In this document: in pieces, positions 16,453 through 24,906 of the stretch
Layout of the letters: each line of letters begins with the position of its first letter
How positions within the stretch are numbered: the first letter of the stretch is position 1
Source of the DNA: GCA-2737125 sp044336815
GTDB taxonomy: Bacteria; Actinomycetota; Actinomycetes; S36-B12
DNA: 64,000 bases
NCBI GenBank assembly: GCA_044336815.1
Contig: JBIIOU010000001.1
Coordinates: forward strand, 1-64,000
Direction: 5' to 3'
The notes under the pieces: model-generated
What the model was told of the DNA's origin: nothing
The model's input: only the letters and a program-made list of their open reading frames with translations
Database searches by the model: none
Made by a program: the position numbers and the translations under genes

Positions 16453-17607
16453 TCAGTAGGACTTGGGTAACCCAAGAACATGTTGGCCGAGATATGCGAG
16501 CACCAGATTGTTGTTAATTGGTGCTACTTGGTACAACCGGGTCTCCCTGAATTTTCGTTCAATGTCATATTCGACGGCGAAACCGAACCCGCCGTGGGTA
16601 TCCATTGCGGCATTAGCGGCAGCCCATGATGCTTCGGAGGCAAGTAATTTCGCCATATTTGCCTCACTCGCGCAAGATTTACCGGCATCGTATTTTGCAG
16701 CAGCGTCAAAGCGCACTAGGTCGGCTGCTCTTAGTTGAGCGTACGCCTTGGCAAGGGGGAACTGGACACCCTGATTCGAGCCGATCTGCCGATCGAAAAT
16801 AATTCGCTCATTCGCGTATGCCACAGCCTTTTCTAGCAGGTACCTACCGTCGCCTATGCATTCTGAAGCGATCAGGATGCGTTCAGCGTTCATGCCATCA
16901 AGGATGTACCGAAACCCTTTCCCGGCCTCGCCAATCAGGGCATCAGCAGGGATTACCACATTATCGAAGAAGACCTCGGTGGTGCTGTGGTTGATCATGG
17001 TCTTGATCGGCTTAATGGTGATGCCGTCGACTTTGCGCATGTCTATTAAAAAGGTTGACAGGCCTTCGGTGGGCTTCGCGCACTCGTCGTACGGGGTAGT
17101 TCGGGCCAGCAGCAACATGAGATCCGAATAAAGCGCGCGTGACGTCCATATCTTCTGCCCGTTGACGCGCCAGCCTTCGGGCACCTTTTCGGCTTTGGTA
17201 CTAATGCGAGTTGTCTCGGACCCAGCCCCTGGCTCGGTAACACCGAATGCCTGCAGGCGCAGGCGGCCGGCCGCGATCTCTGGCAGGTACTGCTGTTTTT
17301 GTTCGGCACTGCCGTGACGCAATACGGTGCCCATTACGTACATCTGCGCGTGGCAAGCAGCTGGGTTGCCACCAGAGGCGGATATCTCTTCGAGGATTAC
17401 CGATGCCTCGGTCAAAGTGGCACCGCCGCCGCCATACTGCTCGGGGATCAAGGCACCGAGGAATCCGGCCGCGGTGATGGCTGCTACAAACTCGGTTGGG
17501 TAAGTGTCGGGTTCTAGGCCGCGCCAATATTCGCCCGTGAAGTTAGCGCAAACCTGCCGCACACCTGACCGGAGATCTTCATGCCCAGTGTCTTCGGTCC
17601 ATTTCAC
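16453..17607 (-). CDS. Acyl-CoA dehydrogenase
   Basis: The frame extends to 17886, but GTG 17607 gives the usual 384 residues; upstream residues look non-coding. Family motifs are QYGGGGATLTEASVILEEIS, FGVTEPGAGSETTRI and GQKIWTSRA at the FAD/substrate site, IGSNQGVQFPLAKAYA, and YDIERKFRETRLYQV near the C-terminus. It would introduce an alpha,beta double bond into an acyl-CoA and pass electrons to ETF. Together with the facing CoA-transferase it points to catabolism of a specific acid. Confidence 0.88.
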   Translation of the reverse strand: MKWTEDTGHEDLRSGVRQVCANFTGEYWRGLEPDTYPTEFVAAITAAGFLGALIPEQYGGGGATLTEASVILEEISASGGNPAACHAQMYVMGTVLRHGSAEQKQQYLPEIAAGRLRLQAFGVTEPGAGSETTRISTKAEKVPEGWRVNGQKIWTSRALYSDLMLLLARTTPYDECAKPTEGLSTFLIDMRKVDGITIKPIKTMINHSTTEVFFDNVVIPADALIGEAGKGFRYILDGMNAERILIASECIGDGRYLLEKAVAYANERIIFDRQIGSNQGVQFPLAKAYAQLRAADLVRFDAAAKYDAGKSCASEANMAKLLASEASWAAANAAMDTHGGFGFAVEYDIERKFRETRLYQVAPINNNLVLAYLGQHVLGLPKSY

Positions 17608-17654
17608 GGTGCTATTTGTACCATGGTGGCTCGAGTGGGGTATGAAAAAGTCAA

Positions 17655-18614
17655 TTATCTGGATCGCTCCGCCAGCACAACGCCAAACAACACTATTAGC
17701 GCGCCGATTATTTGGACCGGTGTCATTACCTCGCCCAGGGCAAGCCAAGCGATGGCGATAGCGATCAGCGGCTCGATCATTCCGATCACTGAGGCTTGGG
17801 AGGCGCGGATATGCCGCATTGAGTGGACAACTAATAGGAAAGGCACGGTGGTGCCAAGAACGATGAGATAGGTGAGAAGCACCCATATCGGGAACGCGTC
17901 ATCATCGGTACCAAGTGGGTAGCCGATCCCGGTGAGACTCGCCCATGGAAACGACCACCAAGGTTGCACAATCGCCCAAAAAGCAGCCGAAGCTCCAAAG
18001 CCCCACATGGTAAGTGAGACGGCGTCGCGCGGCTGGGCGGACCGCAGTTGCTTATCGGCGAGGACGTAGTAGATAGCGAGTGCGATCGCGGCCCCGAAGC
18101 CGGCGGTGACTCCGACCGCACTGAGCGTGAACCCAAGCCAGACTTGAGCGACCATTGCCAACCCGGTTAAAGCGAGGACGAGGGCTATCCAGACTGATTT
18201 TCGGGTCGCTTGTTTCATGCCGAATCGAAACCAGATCGCCACCATAATTGGCGCCGTGAACTCAATCAACAGGGCGACGCCGACGGGCAGGGTCTGGAGT
18301 GCGACGAAATAGAGGTACTGGGTCATGCCAACGCCAATTACCCCGTAGACAAGTAGTACCGGCAGTTCCTTCTTGGTTATTCGCAGAGCGGCGGGTCGCG
18401 TGATTGCTACCAGAACTAACAGAATCAGAAACGCAGAACTCACCCGAATCTGTGACAACCGCGTAGCTTCAATACCGGTAAGCAGTAGGGACTTAGAGAC
18501 CGTCCCGTTTAATGCGAAAAGAAATGCTGCCGCCAGATAAAGCAAATACCCGGTCATCGGGTGCTGCTGCTTCGCTGGTGTGATCCCGGTCAGTGGTTCA
18601 GCAAGATCGCTCAC
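17655..18614 (-). CDS. EamA/DMT-family permease
   Basis: GTG 18614 overlaps the glgM stop (GTGA), giving a 319-residue protein. ATG 18557 is an alternative that begins right at the first membrane helix. Ten hydrophobic segments and two EamA repeats are visible (GYLLYLAAAFLFALNGTVSK; SQASVIGMIEPLIAIAIAWLALGE). It is a cytoplasmic-membrane exporter or importer of a small metabolite. Coupling to the glycogen gene is probably only an operon tail. Confidence 0.83.
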   Translation of the reverse strand: MSDLAEPLTGITPAKQQHPMTGYLLYLAAAFLFALNGTVSKSLLLTGIEATRLSQIRVSSAFLILLVLVAITRPAALRITKKELPVLLVYGVIGVGMTQYLYFVALQTLPVGVALLIEFTAPIMVAIWFRFGMKQATRKSVWIALVLALTGLAMVAQVWLGFTLSAVGVTAGFGAAIALAIYYVLADKQLRSAQPRDAVSLTMWGFGASAAFWAIVQPWWSFPWASLTGIGYPLGTDDDAFPIWVLLTYLIVLGTTVPFLLVVHSMRHIRASQASVIGMIEPLIAIAIAWLALGEVMTPVQIIGALIVLFGVVLAERSR

Positions 18615-19774
18615 CGATTCAGCACCTGCTGATAAATAGCCACGGTGCGTTCGGCGATGGCGGCCCACCCAAAATCTGATTGGGCGCGGCTGCGACCGGC
18701 TGCACCCATCGCATTGGCTCGGGATGGGTCGGCAACAAGTGAGTTCACCGCTGCTGCGAAGTCACGTTCAAATCCAGCAGGGTCAAGGGCTTCATATGAA
18801 ACAAGCAGGCCGGTTTGGCCGTCAACCACAACTTCTGGGATCCCGCCGACCGCACTGGCAACCACCGCCGTTTGGCAAGCCATGGCCTCTAGGTTGACGA
18901 TACCGAGGGGTTCGTAGATGGAAGGGCAAACAAAAGCTAGAGCACTGGAAAAAAGTTTGATCAACGTAGGTATGGCGACTTGTTCCTTTAGCCAAACCAC
19001 ACTGTCGTCACCGCGTGCTGCCCGGAGCTGCTCAACAGCCTGTGCGGTCTGCGCGGCGATTTCTTCGGTGTCTGGGGACGAGGCGGCCAAGACCAGCACT
19101 AAATCATCGGAAAAACTGCGGGCCGCGTTGAGCAGATGCACGAGGCCCTTTTGATGCGTTATGCGTCCGACGAAAAGCACATATGGACGGGTGACGTCGA
19201 TGCCTAGCTCAGTAAGAGCGATGGGGTCTGGGGTAGGTGAGTAGAGATCAGTGTCGATGCCATTGTGAATGACGTGGACGTTGGCTGGGTCGACAAAAGG
19301 GTAGGTGCTGAGTACATCGGAGCGCATGCCATTGCTGACGGCGATAATGGCATCGGCACCGGCGTAGGCGGTGCTCTCAACCCACGACGAAACTCGGTAG
19401 CCGCCGCCGAGTTGCTCTTGCTTCCAGGGGCGACGTGGTTCAAGGGAGTGAGCGGTCAGAACATGGGGCACGCCGTGCAGCAGGGCGCCCGTGTGCCCGG
19501 CAAAATTCGTGTACCAGGTGTGAGAGTGCAGTAGGTCCAACCCAGCGGTGGCGGCGGCCATTTCGAGGTCGACCCCGAGCACCCCAAGTGCCGGGTTTTC
19601 CGCAATGAGTGCGGCGGGCACCTGGTGGGCGGTGGCATCGGGGCGATCGGGCCCAAAACAATGTACCTCGACATCAACCAAGGGCCGTAAGTGCGCCACT
19701 AATTGGTCCACGTGTACCCCGGCGCCCCCGTAGATCTCCGGGGGCCACTCGCGGGTCAGCATTCCCACCTTCAT
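18611..19774 (-). CDS. glgM: Actinobacterial glycogen synthase / maltose-1-phosphate synthase
   Basis: ATG 19774 gives 387 residues, the length of the GT4 enzyme known as GlgA or GlgM in actinobacteria. The N-terminus has KVGMLTREWPPEIYGGAGVHVDQLV, and the C-terminal domain has LFVGRITHQKGL and the catalytic ExxxxxxxE region PSIYEPLGIVNLEAMAC. In mycobacteria it joins ADP-glucose and glucose-1-phosphate to maltose-1-phosphate for alpha-glucan synthesis. It is read divergently from glgC, 84 bases apart, the same arrangement I recall from mycobacteria. Confidence 0.88.
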   Translation of the reverse strand: MKVGMLTREWPPEIYGGAGVHVDQLVAHLRPLVDVEVHCFGPDRPDATAHQVPAALIAENPALGVLGVDLEMAAATAGLDLLHSHTWYTNFAGHTGALLHGVPHVLTAHSLEPRRPWKQEQLGGGYRVSSWVESTAYAGADAIIAVSNGMRSDVLSTYPFVDPANVHVIHNGIDTDLYSPTPDPIALTELGIDVTRPYVLFVGRITHQKGLVHLLNAARSFSDDLVLVLAASSPDTEEIAAQTAQAVEQLRAARGDDSVVWLKEQVAIPTLIKLFSSALAFVCPSIYEPLGIVNLEAMACQTAVVASAVGGIPEVVVDGQTGLLVSYEALDPAGFERDFAAAVNSLVADPSRANAMGAAGRSRAQSDFGWAAIAERTVAIYQQVLNR

Positions 19775-19858
19775 GACATGAGCATAGGGACTCCGTGAGA
19801 ACAATCGTGTCACGCACTTGAGTGAGATCTTCACACGTAAGCGGGTTAAGGTTCGATC

Positions 19859-21082
19859 GTGAGCTCAGGCCCGCACGTCCTCGCCATGGTGCTTGCTGGT
19901 GGCGCCGGTAAACGACTGATGCCACTGACGGCCGACCGAGCGAAGCCAGCGGTGCCCTTTGGTGGCTCCTATCGCCTAATCGATTTCGTACTTTCCAACC
20001 TCATTAACGCTGGCCTGCGTCGAGTATGCGTACTGACCCAGTACAAGTCACACTCACTGGACCGCCACGTGACTACCACCTGGCGTATGTCGACTCTGCT
20101 TGGGGATTACGTAACGCCGGTGCCGGCGCAGCAACGCCTTGGACCACGTTGGTATACCGGTAGTGCCGACGCAATATTCCAAAGCTTGAATTTGGTTTAT
20201 GACGAGCAGCCTGACTACGTAGTCGTGTTTGGCGCTGATCACGTCTACCGCATGGATCCAATGCAAATGATCGAGGCGCATATTGCCGGAGGTGCTGGAG
20301 TGACGGTGGCTGGCATTCGCATGTCGAAATCGCAGGCGAGCCAGTTTGGTGTCATTGAAGCAGCACCCGATGGCCGCCACATCAAACGTTTCGCAGAGAA
20401 GCCGATTAGTCCGCCGACCATACCCGGCGACGATGAAAATTGCTATGTCTCCATGGGTAACTATGTTTTTTCAACGGATGTGCTCCTAGAAGCTTTGCGA
20501 ATTGATGCGGCTGATAGTTCTTCGATTCATGACATGGGAACAAATATCATCCCGATGCTTACCGCCGAAGGCTTGGCGCAAGTTTATGACTTCGCTGCGA
20601 ATACCGTACCGGGTGAGACCGATCGCGATAAGGGCTACTGGCGAGACGTAGGTAGCCTCGACAGTTACCACGATGCGCATATGGATCTTGTATCAGTGCA
20701 TCCGATTTTCAATTTGTACAACCGGCGTTGGCCGATTCTCACAAATCTGCCTTCGCTGCCGCCAGCAAAATTTGTTGAGGGAGGCAATGCCCACGATTCC
20801 ATGGTAGGCGCCGGCACTGTTATTTCGGGTGCTCACGTTCGGGCTTCGGTTATTTCATCGAGTGTAACTATCGGCACGGGTGCTTATGTGGAAGGCAGTG
20901 TGATCATGCCCGGCGTGCGCATTGGCCGCGACGCAGTTGTGCGGAGGGCGATCCTTGACAAGAATGTTGTCATTCCCGATGGCGCCCAGGTTGGGGTAGA
21001 TCTTGAGCGCGATCGCGGGCTATACACCGTCAGCGATGCTGGCGTCGTTGCCCTCGGCAAAGGGGTCACAGCTGAGCGCTAG
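19859..21082 (+). CDS. glgC: Glucose-1-phosphate adenylyltransferase GlgC
   Basis: The 407-residue enzyme starts at GTG 19859. It shows the nucleotidyltransferase signature VLAGGAGKRLMPLTADRAKP, the substrate motif GSYRLIDFVLSN, VVFGADHVYRMD, and YWRDVGSLDSYHDAHMDL. A C-terminal left-handed beta helix (hexapeptides such as GTVISGAHVRAS) carries the allosteric sites. It makes ADP-glucose, the donor used by the divergent glgM. Confidence 0.93.
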   Translation: MSSGPHVLAMVLAGGAGKRLMPLTADRAKPAVPFGGSYRLIDFVLSNLINAGLRRVCVLTQYKSHSLDRHVTTTWRMSTLLGDYVTPVPAQQRLGPRWYTGSADAIFQSLNLVYDEQPDYVVVFGADHVYRMDPMQMIEAHIAGGAGVTVAGIRMSKSQASQFGVIEAAPDGRHIKRFAEKPISPPTIPGDDENCYVSMGNYVFSTDVLLEALRIDAADSSSIHDMGTNIIPMLTAEGLAQVYDFAANTVPGETDRDKGYWRDVGSLDSYHDAHMDLVSVHPIFNLYNRRWPILTNLPSLPPAKFVEGGNAHDSMVGAGTVISGAHVRASVISSSVTIGTGAYVEGSVIMPGVRIGRDAVVRRAILDKNVVIPDGAQVGVDLERDRGLYTVSDAGVVALGKGVTAER

Positions 21083-21126
21083 TGGTGCATTTTTTGAAGT
21101 CCAGACCGTGAGAGACTTAGGAAATC

Positions 21127-22449
21127 ATGAGTATCGACTCTAGGTGGCGGCCAGCGGCGGCGCTATTAGCCTTTATCTGCTCGGTGGGCTCACTCATCGC
21201 ACCAGGGGTACAAGCGGCGCAAGCGGCGGCACCGCTCGTCGCTCCTCGAATCATCGGGGGCACCCCGACCACCATTAACGTGGTTCCGTGGCAGGTGCTC
21301 TTGGTCGCGGGAGGCAAACTCTGCGGTGGCTCAATTATTTCAAGTACCTGGATCTTGACGGCGGCCCATTGCGTTAACGGCATAAACCCCTCACAAGTTG
21401 CTGTGTATAGCGGCATCTCAAATAATTCGCAGCGCGCTTCGGTTGCACCGATTGGTGCGGTAACTATTGCGGTGCACCCAGGGTTTGCGCTACCTGCATA
21501 TGGCAATGACGTCGCACTTATCTCCCTGAATTCTCCTATTGTGACCGGGCCGAATTCGCAGGTAATAGCGCTGCCAATAGCGCAGGATCCAGCCACCTGG
21601 CCCCCTGTTGGTACCGAGGCCACCATTAGTGGGTGGGGGGTTACTAGTTTTAACGCATCTTCCACAAGTGACCAGCTGCTGAAAGCCACGGTGCAGGTGC
21701 TGGCACCGCCGGCTGCCGCATGCGGTGAATACGGCAACGGCTTTGACGGTTTGTTATCACTTTGCGCCGGCATTCAAGCCGGTGGGGTTGATACCTGTCA
21801 GGGTGATAGCGGTGGGCCACTGGTAATCAGTGTCGGCGGTGTACCGCTGTTGGCGGGCGTAACGAGTGTCGGTTTTGAGTGTGCGCGGGCAAACTACCCG
21901 GGCATTTATTCACGCACGAGTACCTTCATCCCGTGGATCCGCGGATTTGTCGATATACCTGTGACAGCTCCGATCCCACCCGCGAATGTGCAAGTCGCCG
22001 CGGTCGCTGGGGCTCAAGCGGTGGTCAGCTGGACAGCGTCGGTCAATAACGGGGGTGCGGCAGTGGCCTCGTATACCGCACTTGCTGAGCCGGGTGGCGC
22101 AATGTGCACAACCACCGAAGTTACCTGTGCGGTCACGGGGCTAGTGCCAGGAAAGACTTACGCGTTCACCGTAAGTGCGTCAAACTCTATAGGTCAGGGG
22201 CAGCCATCGGTCGCATCTGCTCCTGTTGTCGCAGTTTCCGGAACATCAACCGTTGGCCGCACGGTGAAAGTCAAAACTGTGGTTAAGTGGGCTGGCCTTA
22301 AGTATTCGTCAGGTGCAAAACTAAGTACTTCATCCGCCAAGATTTGCAAGGTTTCCAAATCGGGAGTTCTAATGCGCTCGGCCGGTACTTGTGTAATTGC
22401 AGTTCAGTCAGGCGGTAAGCGAGGCACCGCATTCATTGGAGTTTTGTAG
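21127..22449 (+). CDS. Secreted trypsin-like serine protease with Fn3 domain
   Basis: The 440-residue protein has a signal peptide (to about 33) and an activation-type junction R41-IIGG. The peptidase S1 domain has H81 (LTAAHC), D128 (NDVALI) and S228 (QGDSGGP). D222, six residues before the serine, predicts cleavage after Arg or Lys. A fibronectin type III domain follows (about 278-370), then a Ser/Lys-rich C-terminal module with two cysteines that I cannot place. It probably digests external protein. It stands alone and converges on the Nudix-SixA gene. Confidence 0.9.
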   Translation: MSIDSRWRPAAALLAFICSVGSLIAPGVQAAQAAAPLVAPRIIGGTPTTINVVPWQVLLVAGGKLCGGSIISSTWILTAAHCVNGINPSQVAVYSGISNNSQRASVAPIGAVTIAVHPGFALPAYGNDVALISLNSPIVTGPNSQVIALPIAQDPATWPPVGTEATISGWGVTSFNASSTSDQLLKATVQVLAPPAAACGEYGNGFDGLLSLCAGIQAGGVDTCQGDSGGPLVISVGGVPLLAGVTSVGFECARANYPGIYSRTSTFIPWIRGFVDIPVTAPIPPANVQVAAVAGAQAVVSWTASVNNGGAAVASYTALAEPGGAMCTTTEVTCAVTGLVPGKTYAFTVSASNSIGQGQPSVASAPVVAVSGTSTVGRTVKVKTVVKWAGLKYSSGAKLSTSSAKICKVSKSGVLMRSAGTCVIAVQSGGKRGTAFIGVL

Positions 22450-22454
22450 CCAAT

Positions 22455-23372
22455 CTACCCTTCGGCAGCGTTGTGGCGCTCTACGGCCACTACTCGAGGG
22501 CGTTCATCTTCATGAAAAACTCGATGCACGACAAGGAAACTACCAGGTGAAAGTTTGGCGTCCAAGACACTTGGATCAACATCCAGATCCAATGCGCTAG
22601 TTAACACATCCAAAAGCGCCGGTAGTACAGGTCGATGCGAGCATATAACGGTAGCTTGTGAGTGCAATGAAAGCTGCTTCATGCGTTCACGCGCACTCTT
22701 CTCGTCCTGCTCGAACCCTGATTCGCTGAGATCGCGCTCTTGCTGTACATCTGTACCCAAAAGTTTCGCGAGTGCTTTAACCGTCTCAAGGCAGCGGGCG
22801 GCGTCGGATGAGTGCACTGATTCAATAGCGAATGCATTTAGTAACGGAGCCAAAGTTTTTGCCTGCGATTTGCCCTTGCCGGTAAGTGGGCGAGAGGCGT
22901 CATGGGCACCTTTAAAATCTGCACGTTTAACTGCCTGTGCATGGCGCAAGAAAATTAGCGGGACGGTTGGCTGGAGCGCGGCCGCGGCCTCAACGGTGTC
23001 TGCATCGTGCTCGTATGTCAGGCGGTGCCGAGCCTGCGCTACGGGCAGCCACTGGATTTCATCTACTTCATCATTTGGCATGAACGGTTCGTTGCTTCGG
23101 GCTGTCGCCACCCAATACCGCACCTCCTTCGGGCGACCGAGTGCGTTGTAGGTCAACGTGGGAAGTGGTGCTCCTAGCCGAGGCAGGTAACTGGACTCCT
23201 CCATGCACTCGCGTACGGCTGCAGCAAGTACATGTTCTCCGGGGTCAACTTTGCCTTTGGGCAGCGACCAGTCTTGGCGACGCGGCCGGTGCACGATCAG
23301 GACTTCACGGTGGTCGGGCGCCCCCCGCAGTAGTACGACCCCTGCGGCGCGGACCAGGTCTTCGCTTGCCAC
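22455..23372 (-). CDS. Nudix hydrolase fused to SixA-type histidine phosphatase (MutT1-like)
   Basis: The 305-residue protein starts at GTG 23372. Residues 1-130 are a Nudix domain with the box GKVDPGEHVLAAAVRECMEES. The second half is a histidine-phosphatase domain (LRHAQAVKRADF; ICSHRPVLPALLD). Mycobacterial MutT1 has this fusion and degrades 8-oxo-dGTP and diadenosine polyphosphates. It lies four bases after the CYTH-CHAD gene, completing the ppk operon, so polyphosphate or nucleotide-polyphosphate turnover is a reasonable alternative role. Confidence 0.85.
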   Translation of the reverse strand: MASEDLVRAAGVVLLRGAPDHREVLIVHRPRRQDWSLPKGKVDPGEHVLAAAVRECMEESSYLPRLGAPLPTLTYNALGRPKEVRYWVATARSNEPFMPNDEVDEIQWLPVAQARHRLTYEHDADTVEAAAALQPTVPLIFLRHAQAVKRADFKGAHDASRPLTGKGKSQAKTLAPLLNAFAIESVHSSDAARCLETVKALAKLLGTDVQQERDLSESGFEQDEKSARERMKQLSLHSQATVICSHRPVLPALLDVLTSALDLDVDPSVLDAKLSPGSFLVVHRVFHEDERPRVVAVERHNAAEG

Positions 23373-23376
23373 CTAG

Positions 23377-24906
23377 CTAAACCAACCCTGAATACTTCGC
23401 TGCCTTGCGGACTTTAGGCCAGAGCTCTACGAATTCATCTCGGTAGTCCATTTCGCGATCTACCTCATATGCGTACAACCGCCCGAGCATGAATGCTGTT
23501 GGACCGTCCGACTTTCCGGATATCTCCAGAAGCAAATGTTGTGCGATGTAGGTGTCCTGATGGTTACCGAGGACTTCGGTGACATCCGCCAGTGCGCGAC
23601 CGAATGCCGCTGCCTCTGGACCAAAAATTGGTGACACGGCTTCGACCGCATATCGCGCCCGTTTCGCTTTTATTCGAGCGCGGTGCCATGCGGGGCTGGG
23701 GGTAACTAATTGGAGTCCGCCTACGGATTTGCGTAATGCCGACCACTCACGCGTCACGAGGTTAGGAAGTACCTCTTCGCAGGGCAAGTATGCGTCATCC
23801 AAAACTTGTGGCTCACGCGCTGCGGCTACTAAGTCTTCTAGCAAATATTCATGTCGGTCGCTACGAAGTGCAGCAAGGGCACCCGCGCGGGCGCTCTTTA
23901 ATCGCGCATTAAGCCATGCCGTTATTGCGGATGGGGCTAATTCATCGCTGGGGTCAAGAACCCTAGCGTCTTTTACCAGGCGCTTAAGTAGAACTTCGGT
24001 ATCGCGAATTGCACCGAGCTCTTGAGCCATCCACGCAAGCTCTTCGGTCAAAGTAGAGGCCCATTCCGCTTCGAGAAGCGGACCAAATGTGCGGAGCGTG
24101 CTGCGAAGTCTGCGCGCAGCAACGCGCATTTGGTGGACGGAGTCCTCGGTATCACGTCGCACGCCGACATCCGCGAAAAGTAAATGCCGAGCGTGATCGC
24201 CGATTATCGAGCGGATGGCGTCAATGGCAACCCCCTCGCGGGTGGTCATCGCGCTCACCGGGATATCGGGGGGCGAGGTAGCGCGAGCGCCAAGTGCGCT
24301 AGCAGCCTTACTTGCTGAGCCGGGAACAGCACCGGCGCTAATAAATGCGTTGGCGATTACGTCCATTAAGGCAAGTGCGTTTTGGTCTTCGGCGTTCAGC
24401 GTCTCGACTTCGATTTCTCGGAAGCTCGTCGTTGTCTGGTTGGCGGTTTCCGAAACCAAAACCTGGTCATCGACGATTTCAATAACTGAGGTACCGTTGG
24501 AATCGGACACGAGATATGGCGTGCGTATTGTGGTGACCGTTACCACCGGCAGCAACTGCGCATCGCGCACCAGCGGCGAAACGATGTCAGCGAGGGTAGC
24601 TGGTACTACGCCAGGTGCACCAGCGTCTAGTGGCAGCCTAACCTCATCCCGCGAGGACTCATCAGCTTTGGCCACGGGCAGTTTCAGATGCCAGCCGGCA
24701 TCGTCACCACCAACACGTCGGCGCAAGGTGATGCGCCATCTGAATAGGCGAAGCTCTGGGGTGTCGTAGTAGACGGCGGTCATTTCGAATGGGTTGCCTG
24801 GCTCCCAGGTGGTGATTACGCCACTGCTAACCAGATCCGGAAAGGTGAACTGCGCAGGCACGCGCAATTTACGCTCCACTTCACGGTGGACCGTAGGAGT
24901 TGTCAT
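23377..24906 (-). CDS. CYTH-CHAD fusion protein (polyphosphate-associated)
   Basis: The 509-residue protein joins an N-terminal CYTH domain (about 5-200; the EREVERKL-like start here reads HREVERKLRVP) to a C-terminal CHAD helical domain (about 225-505). The CHAD domain is rich in conserved His/Arg/Lys patterns (VHQMRVAARRLRSTLRTFGPLL; RARIKAKRARYAVEAV). CYTH domains are tunnel triphosphatases and CHAD domains bind polyphosphate. Its ATG overlaps the ppk stop (ATGA), so the two are co-translated, and it may act as polyphosphatase or granule protein. Confidence 0.88.
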   Translation of the reverse strand: MTTPTVHREVERKLRVPAQFTFPDLVSSGVITTWEPGNPFEMTAVYYDTPELRLFRWRITLRRRVGGDDAGWHLKLPVAKADESSRDEVRLPLDAGAPGVVPATLADIVSPLVRDAQLLPVVTVTTIRTPYLVSDSNGTSVIEIVDDQVLVSETANQTTTSFREIEVETLNAEDQNALALMDVIANAFISAGAVPGSASKAASALGARATSPPDIPVSAMTTREGVAIDAIRSIIGDHARHLLFADVGVRRDTEDSVHQMRVAARRLRSTLRTFGPLLEAEWASTLTEELAWMAQELGAIRDTEVLLKRLVKDARVLDPSDELAPSAITAWLNARLKSARAGALAALRSDRHEYLLEDLVAAAREPQVLDDAYLPCEEVLPNLVTREWSALRKSVGGLQLVTPSPAWHRARIKAKRARYAVEAVSPIFGPEAAAFGRALADVTEVLGNHQDTYIAQHLLLEISGKSDGPTAFMLGRLYAYEVDREMDYRDEFVELWPKVRKAAKYSGLV

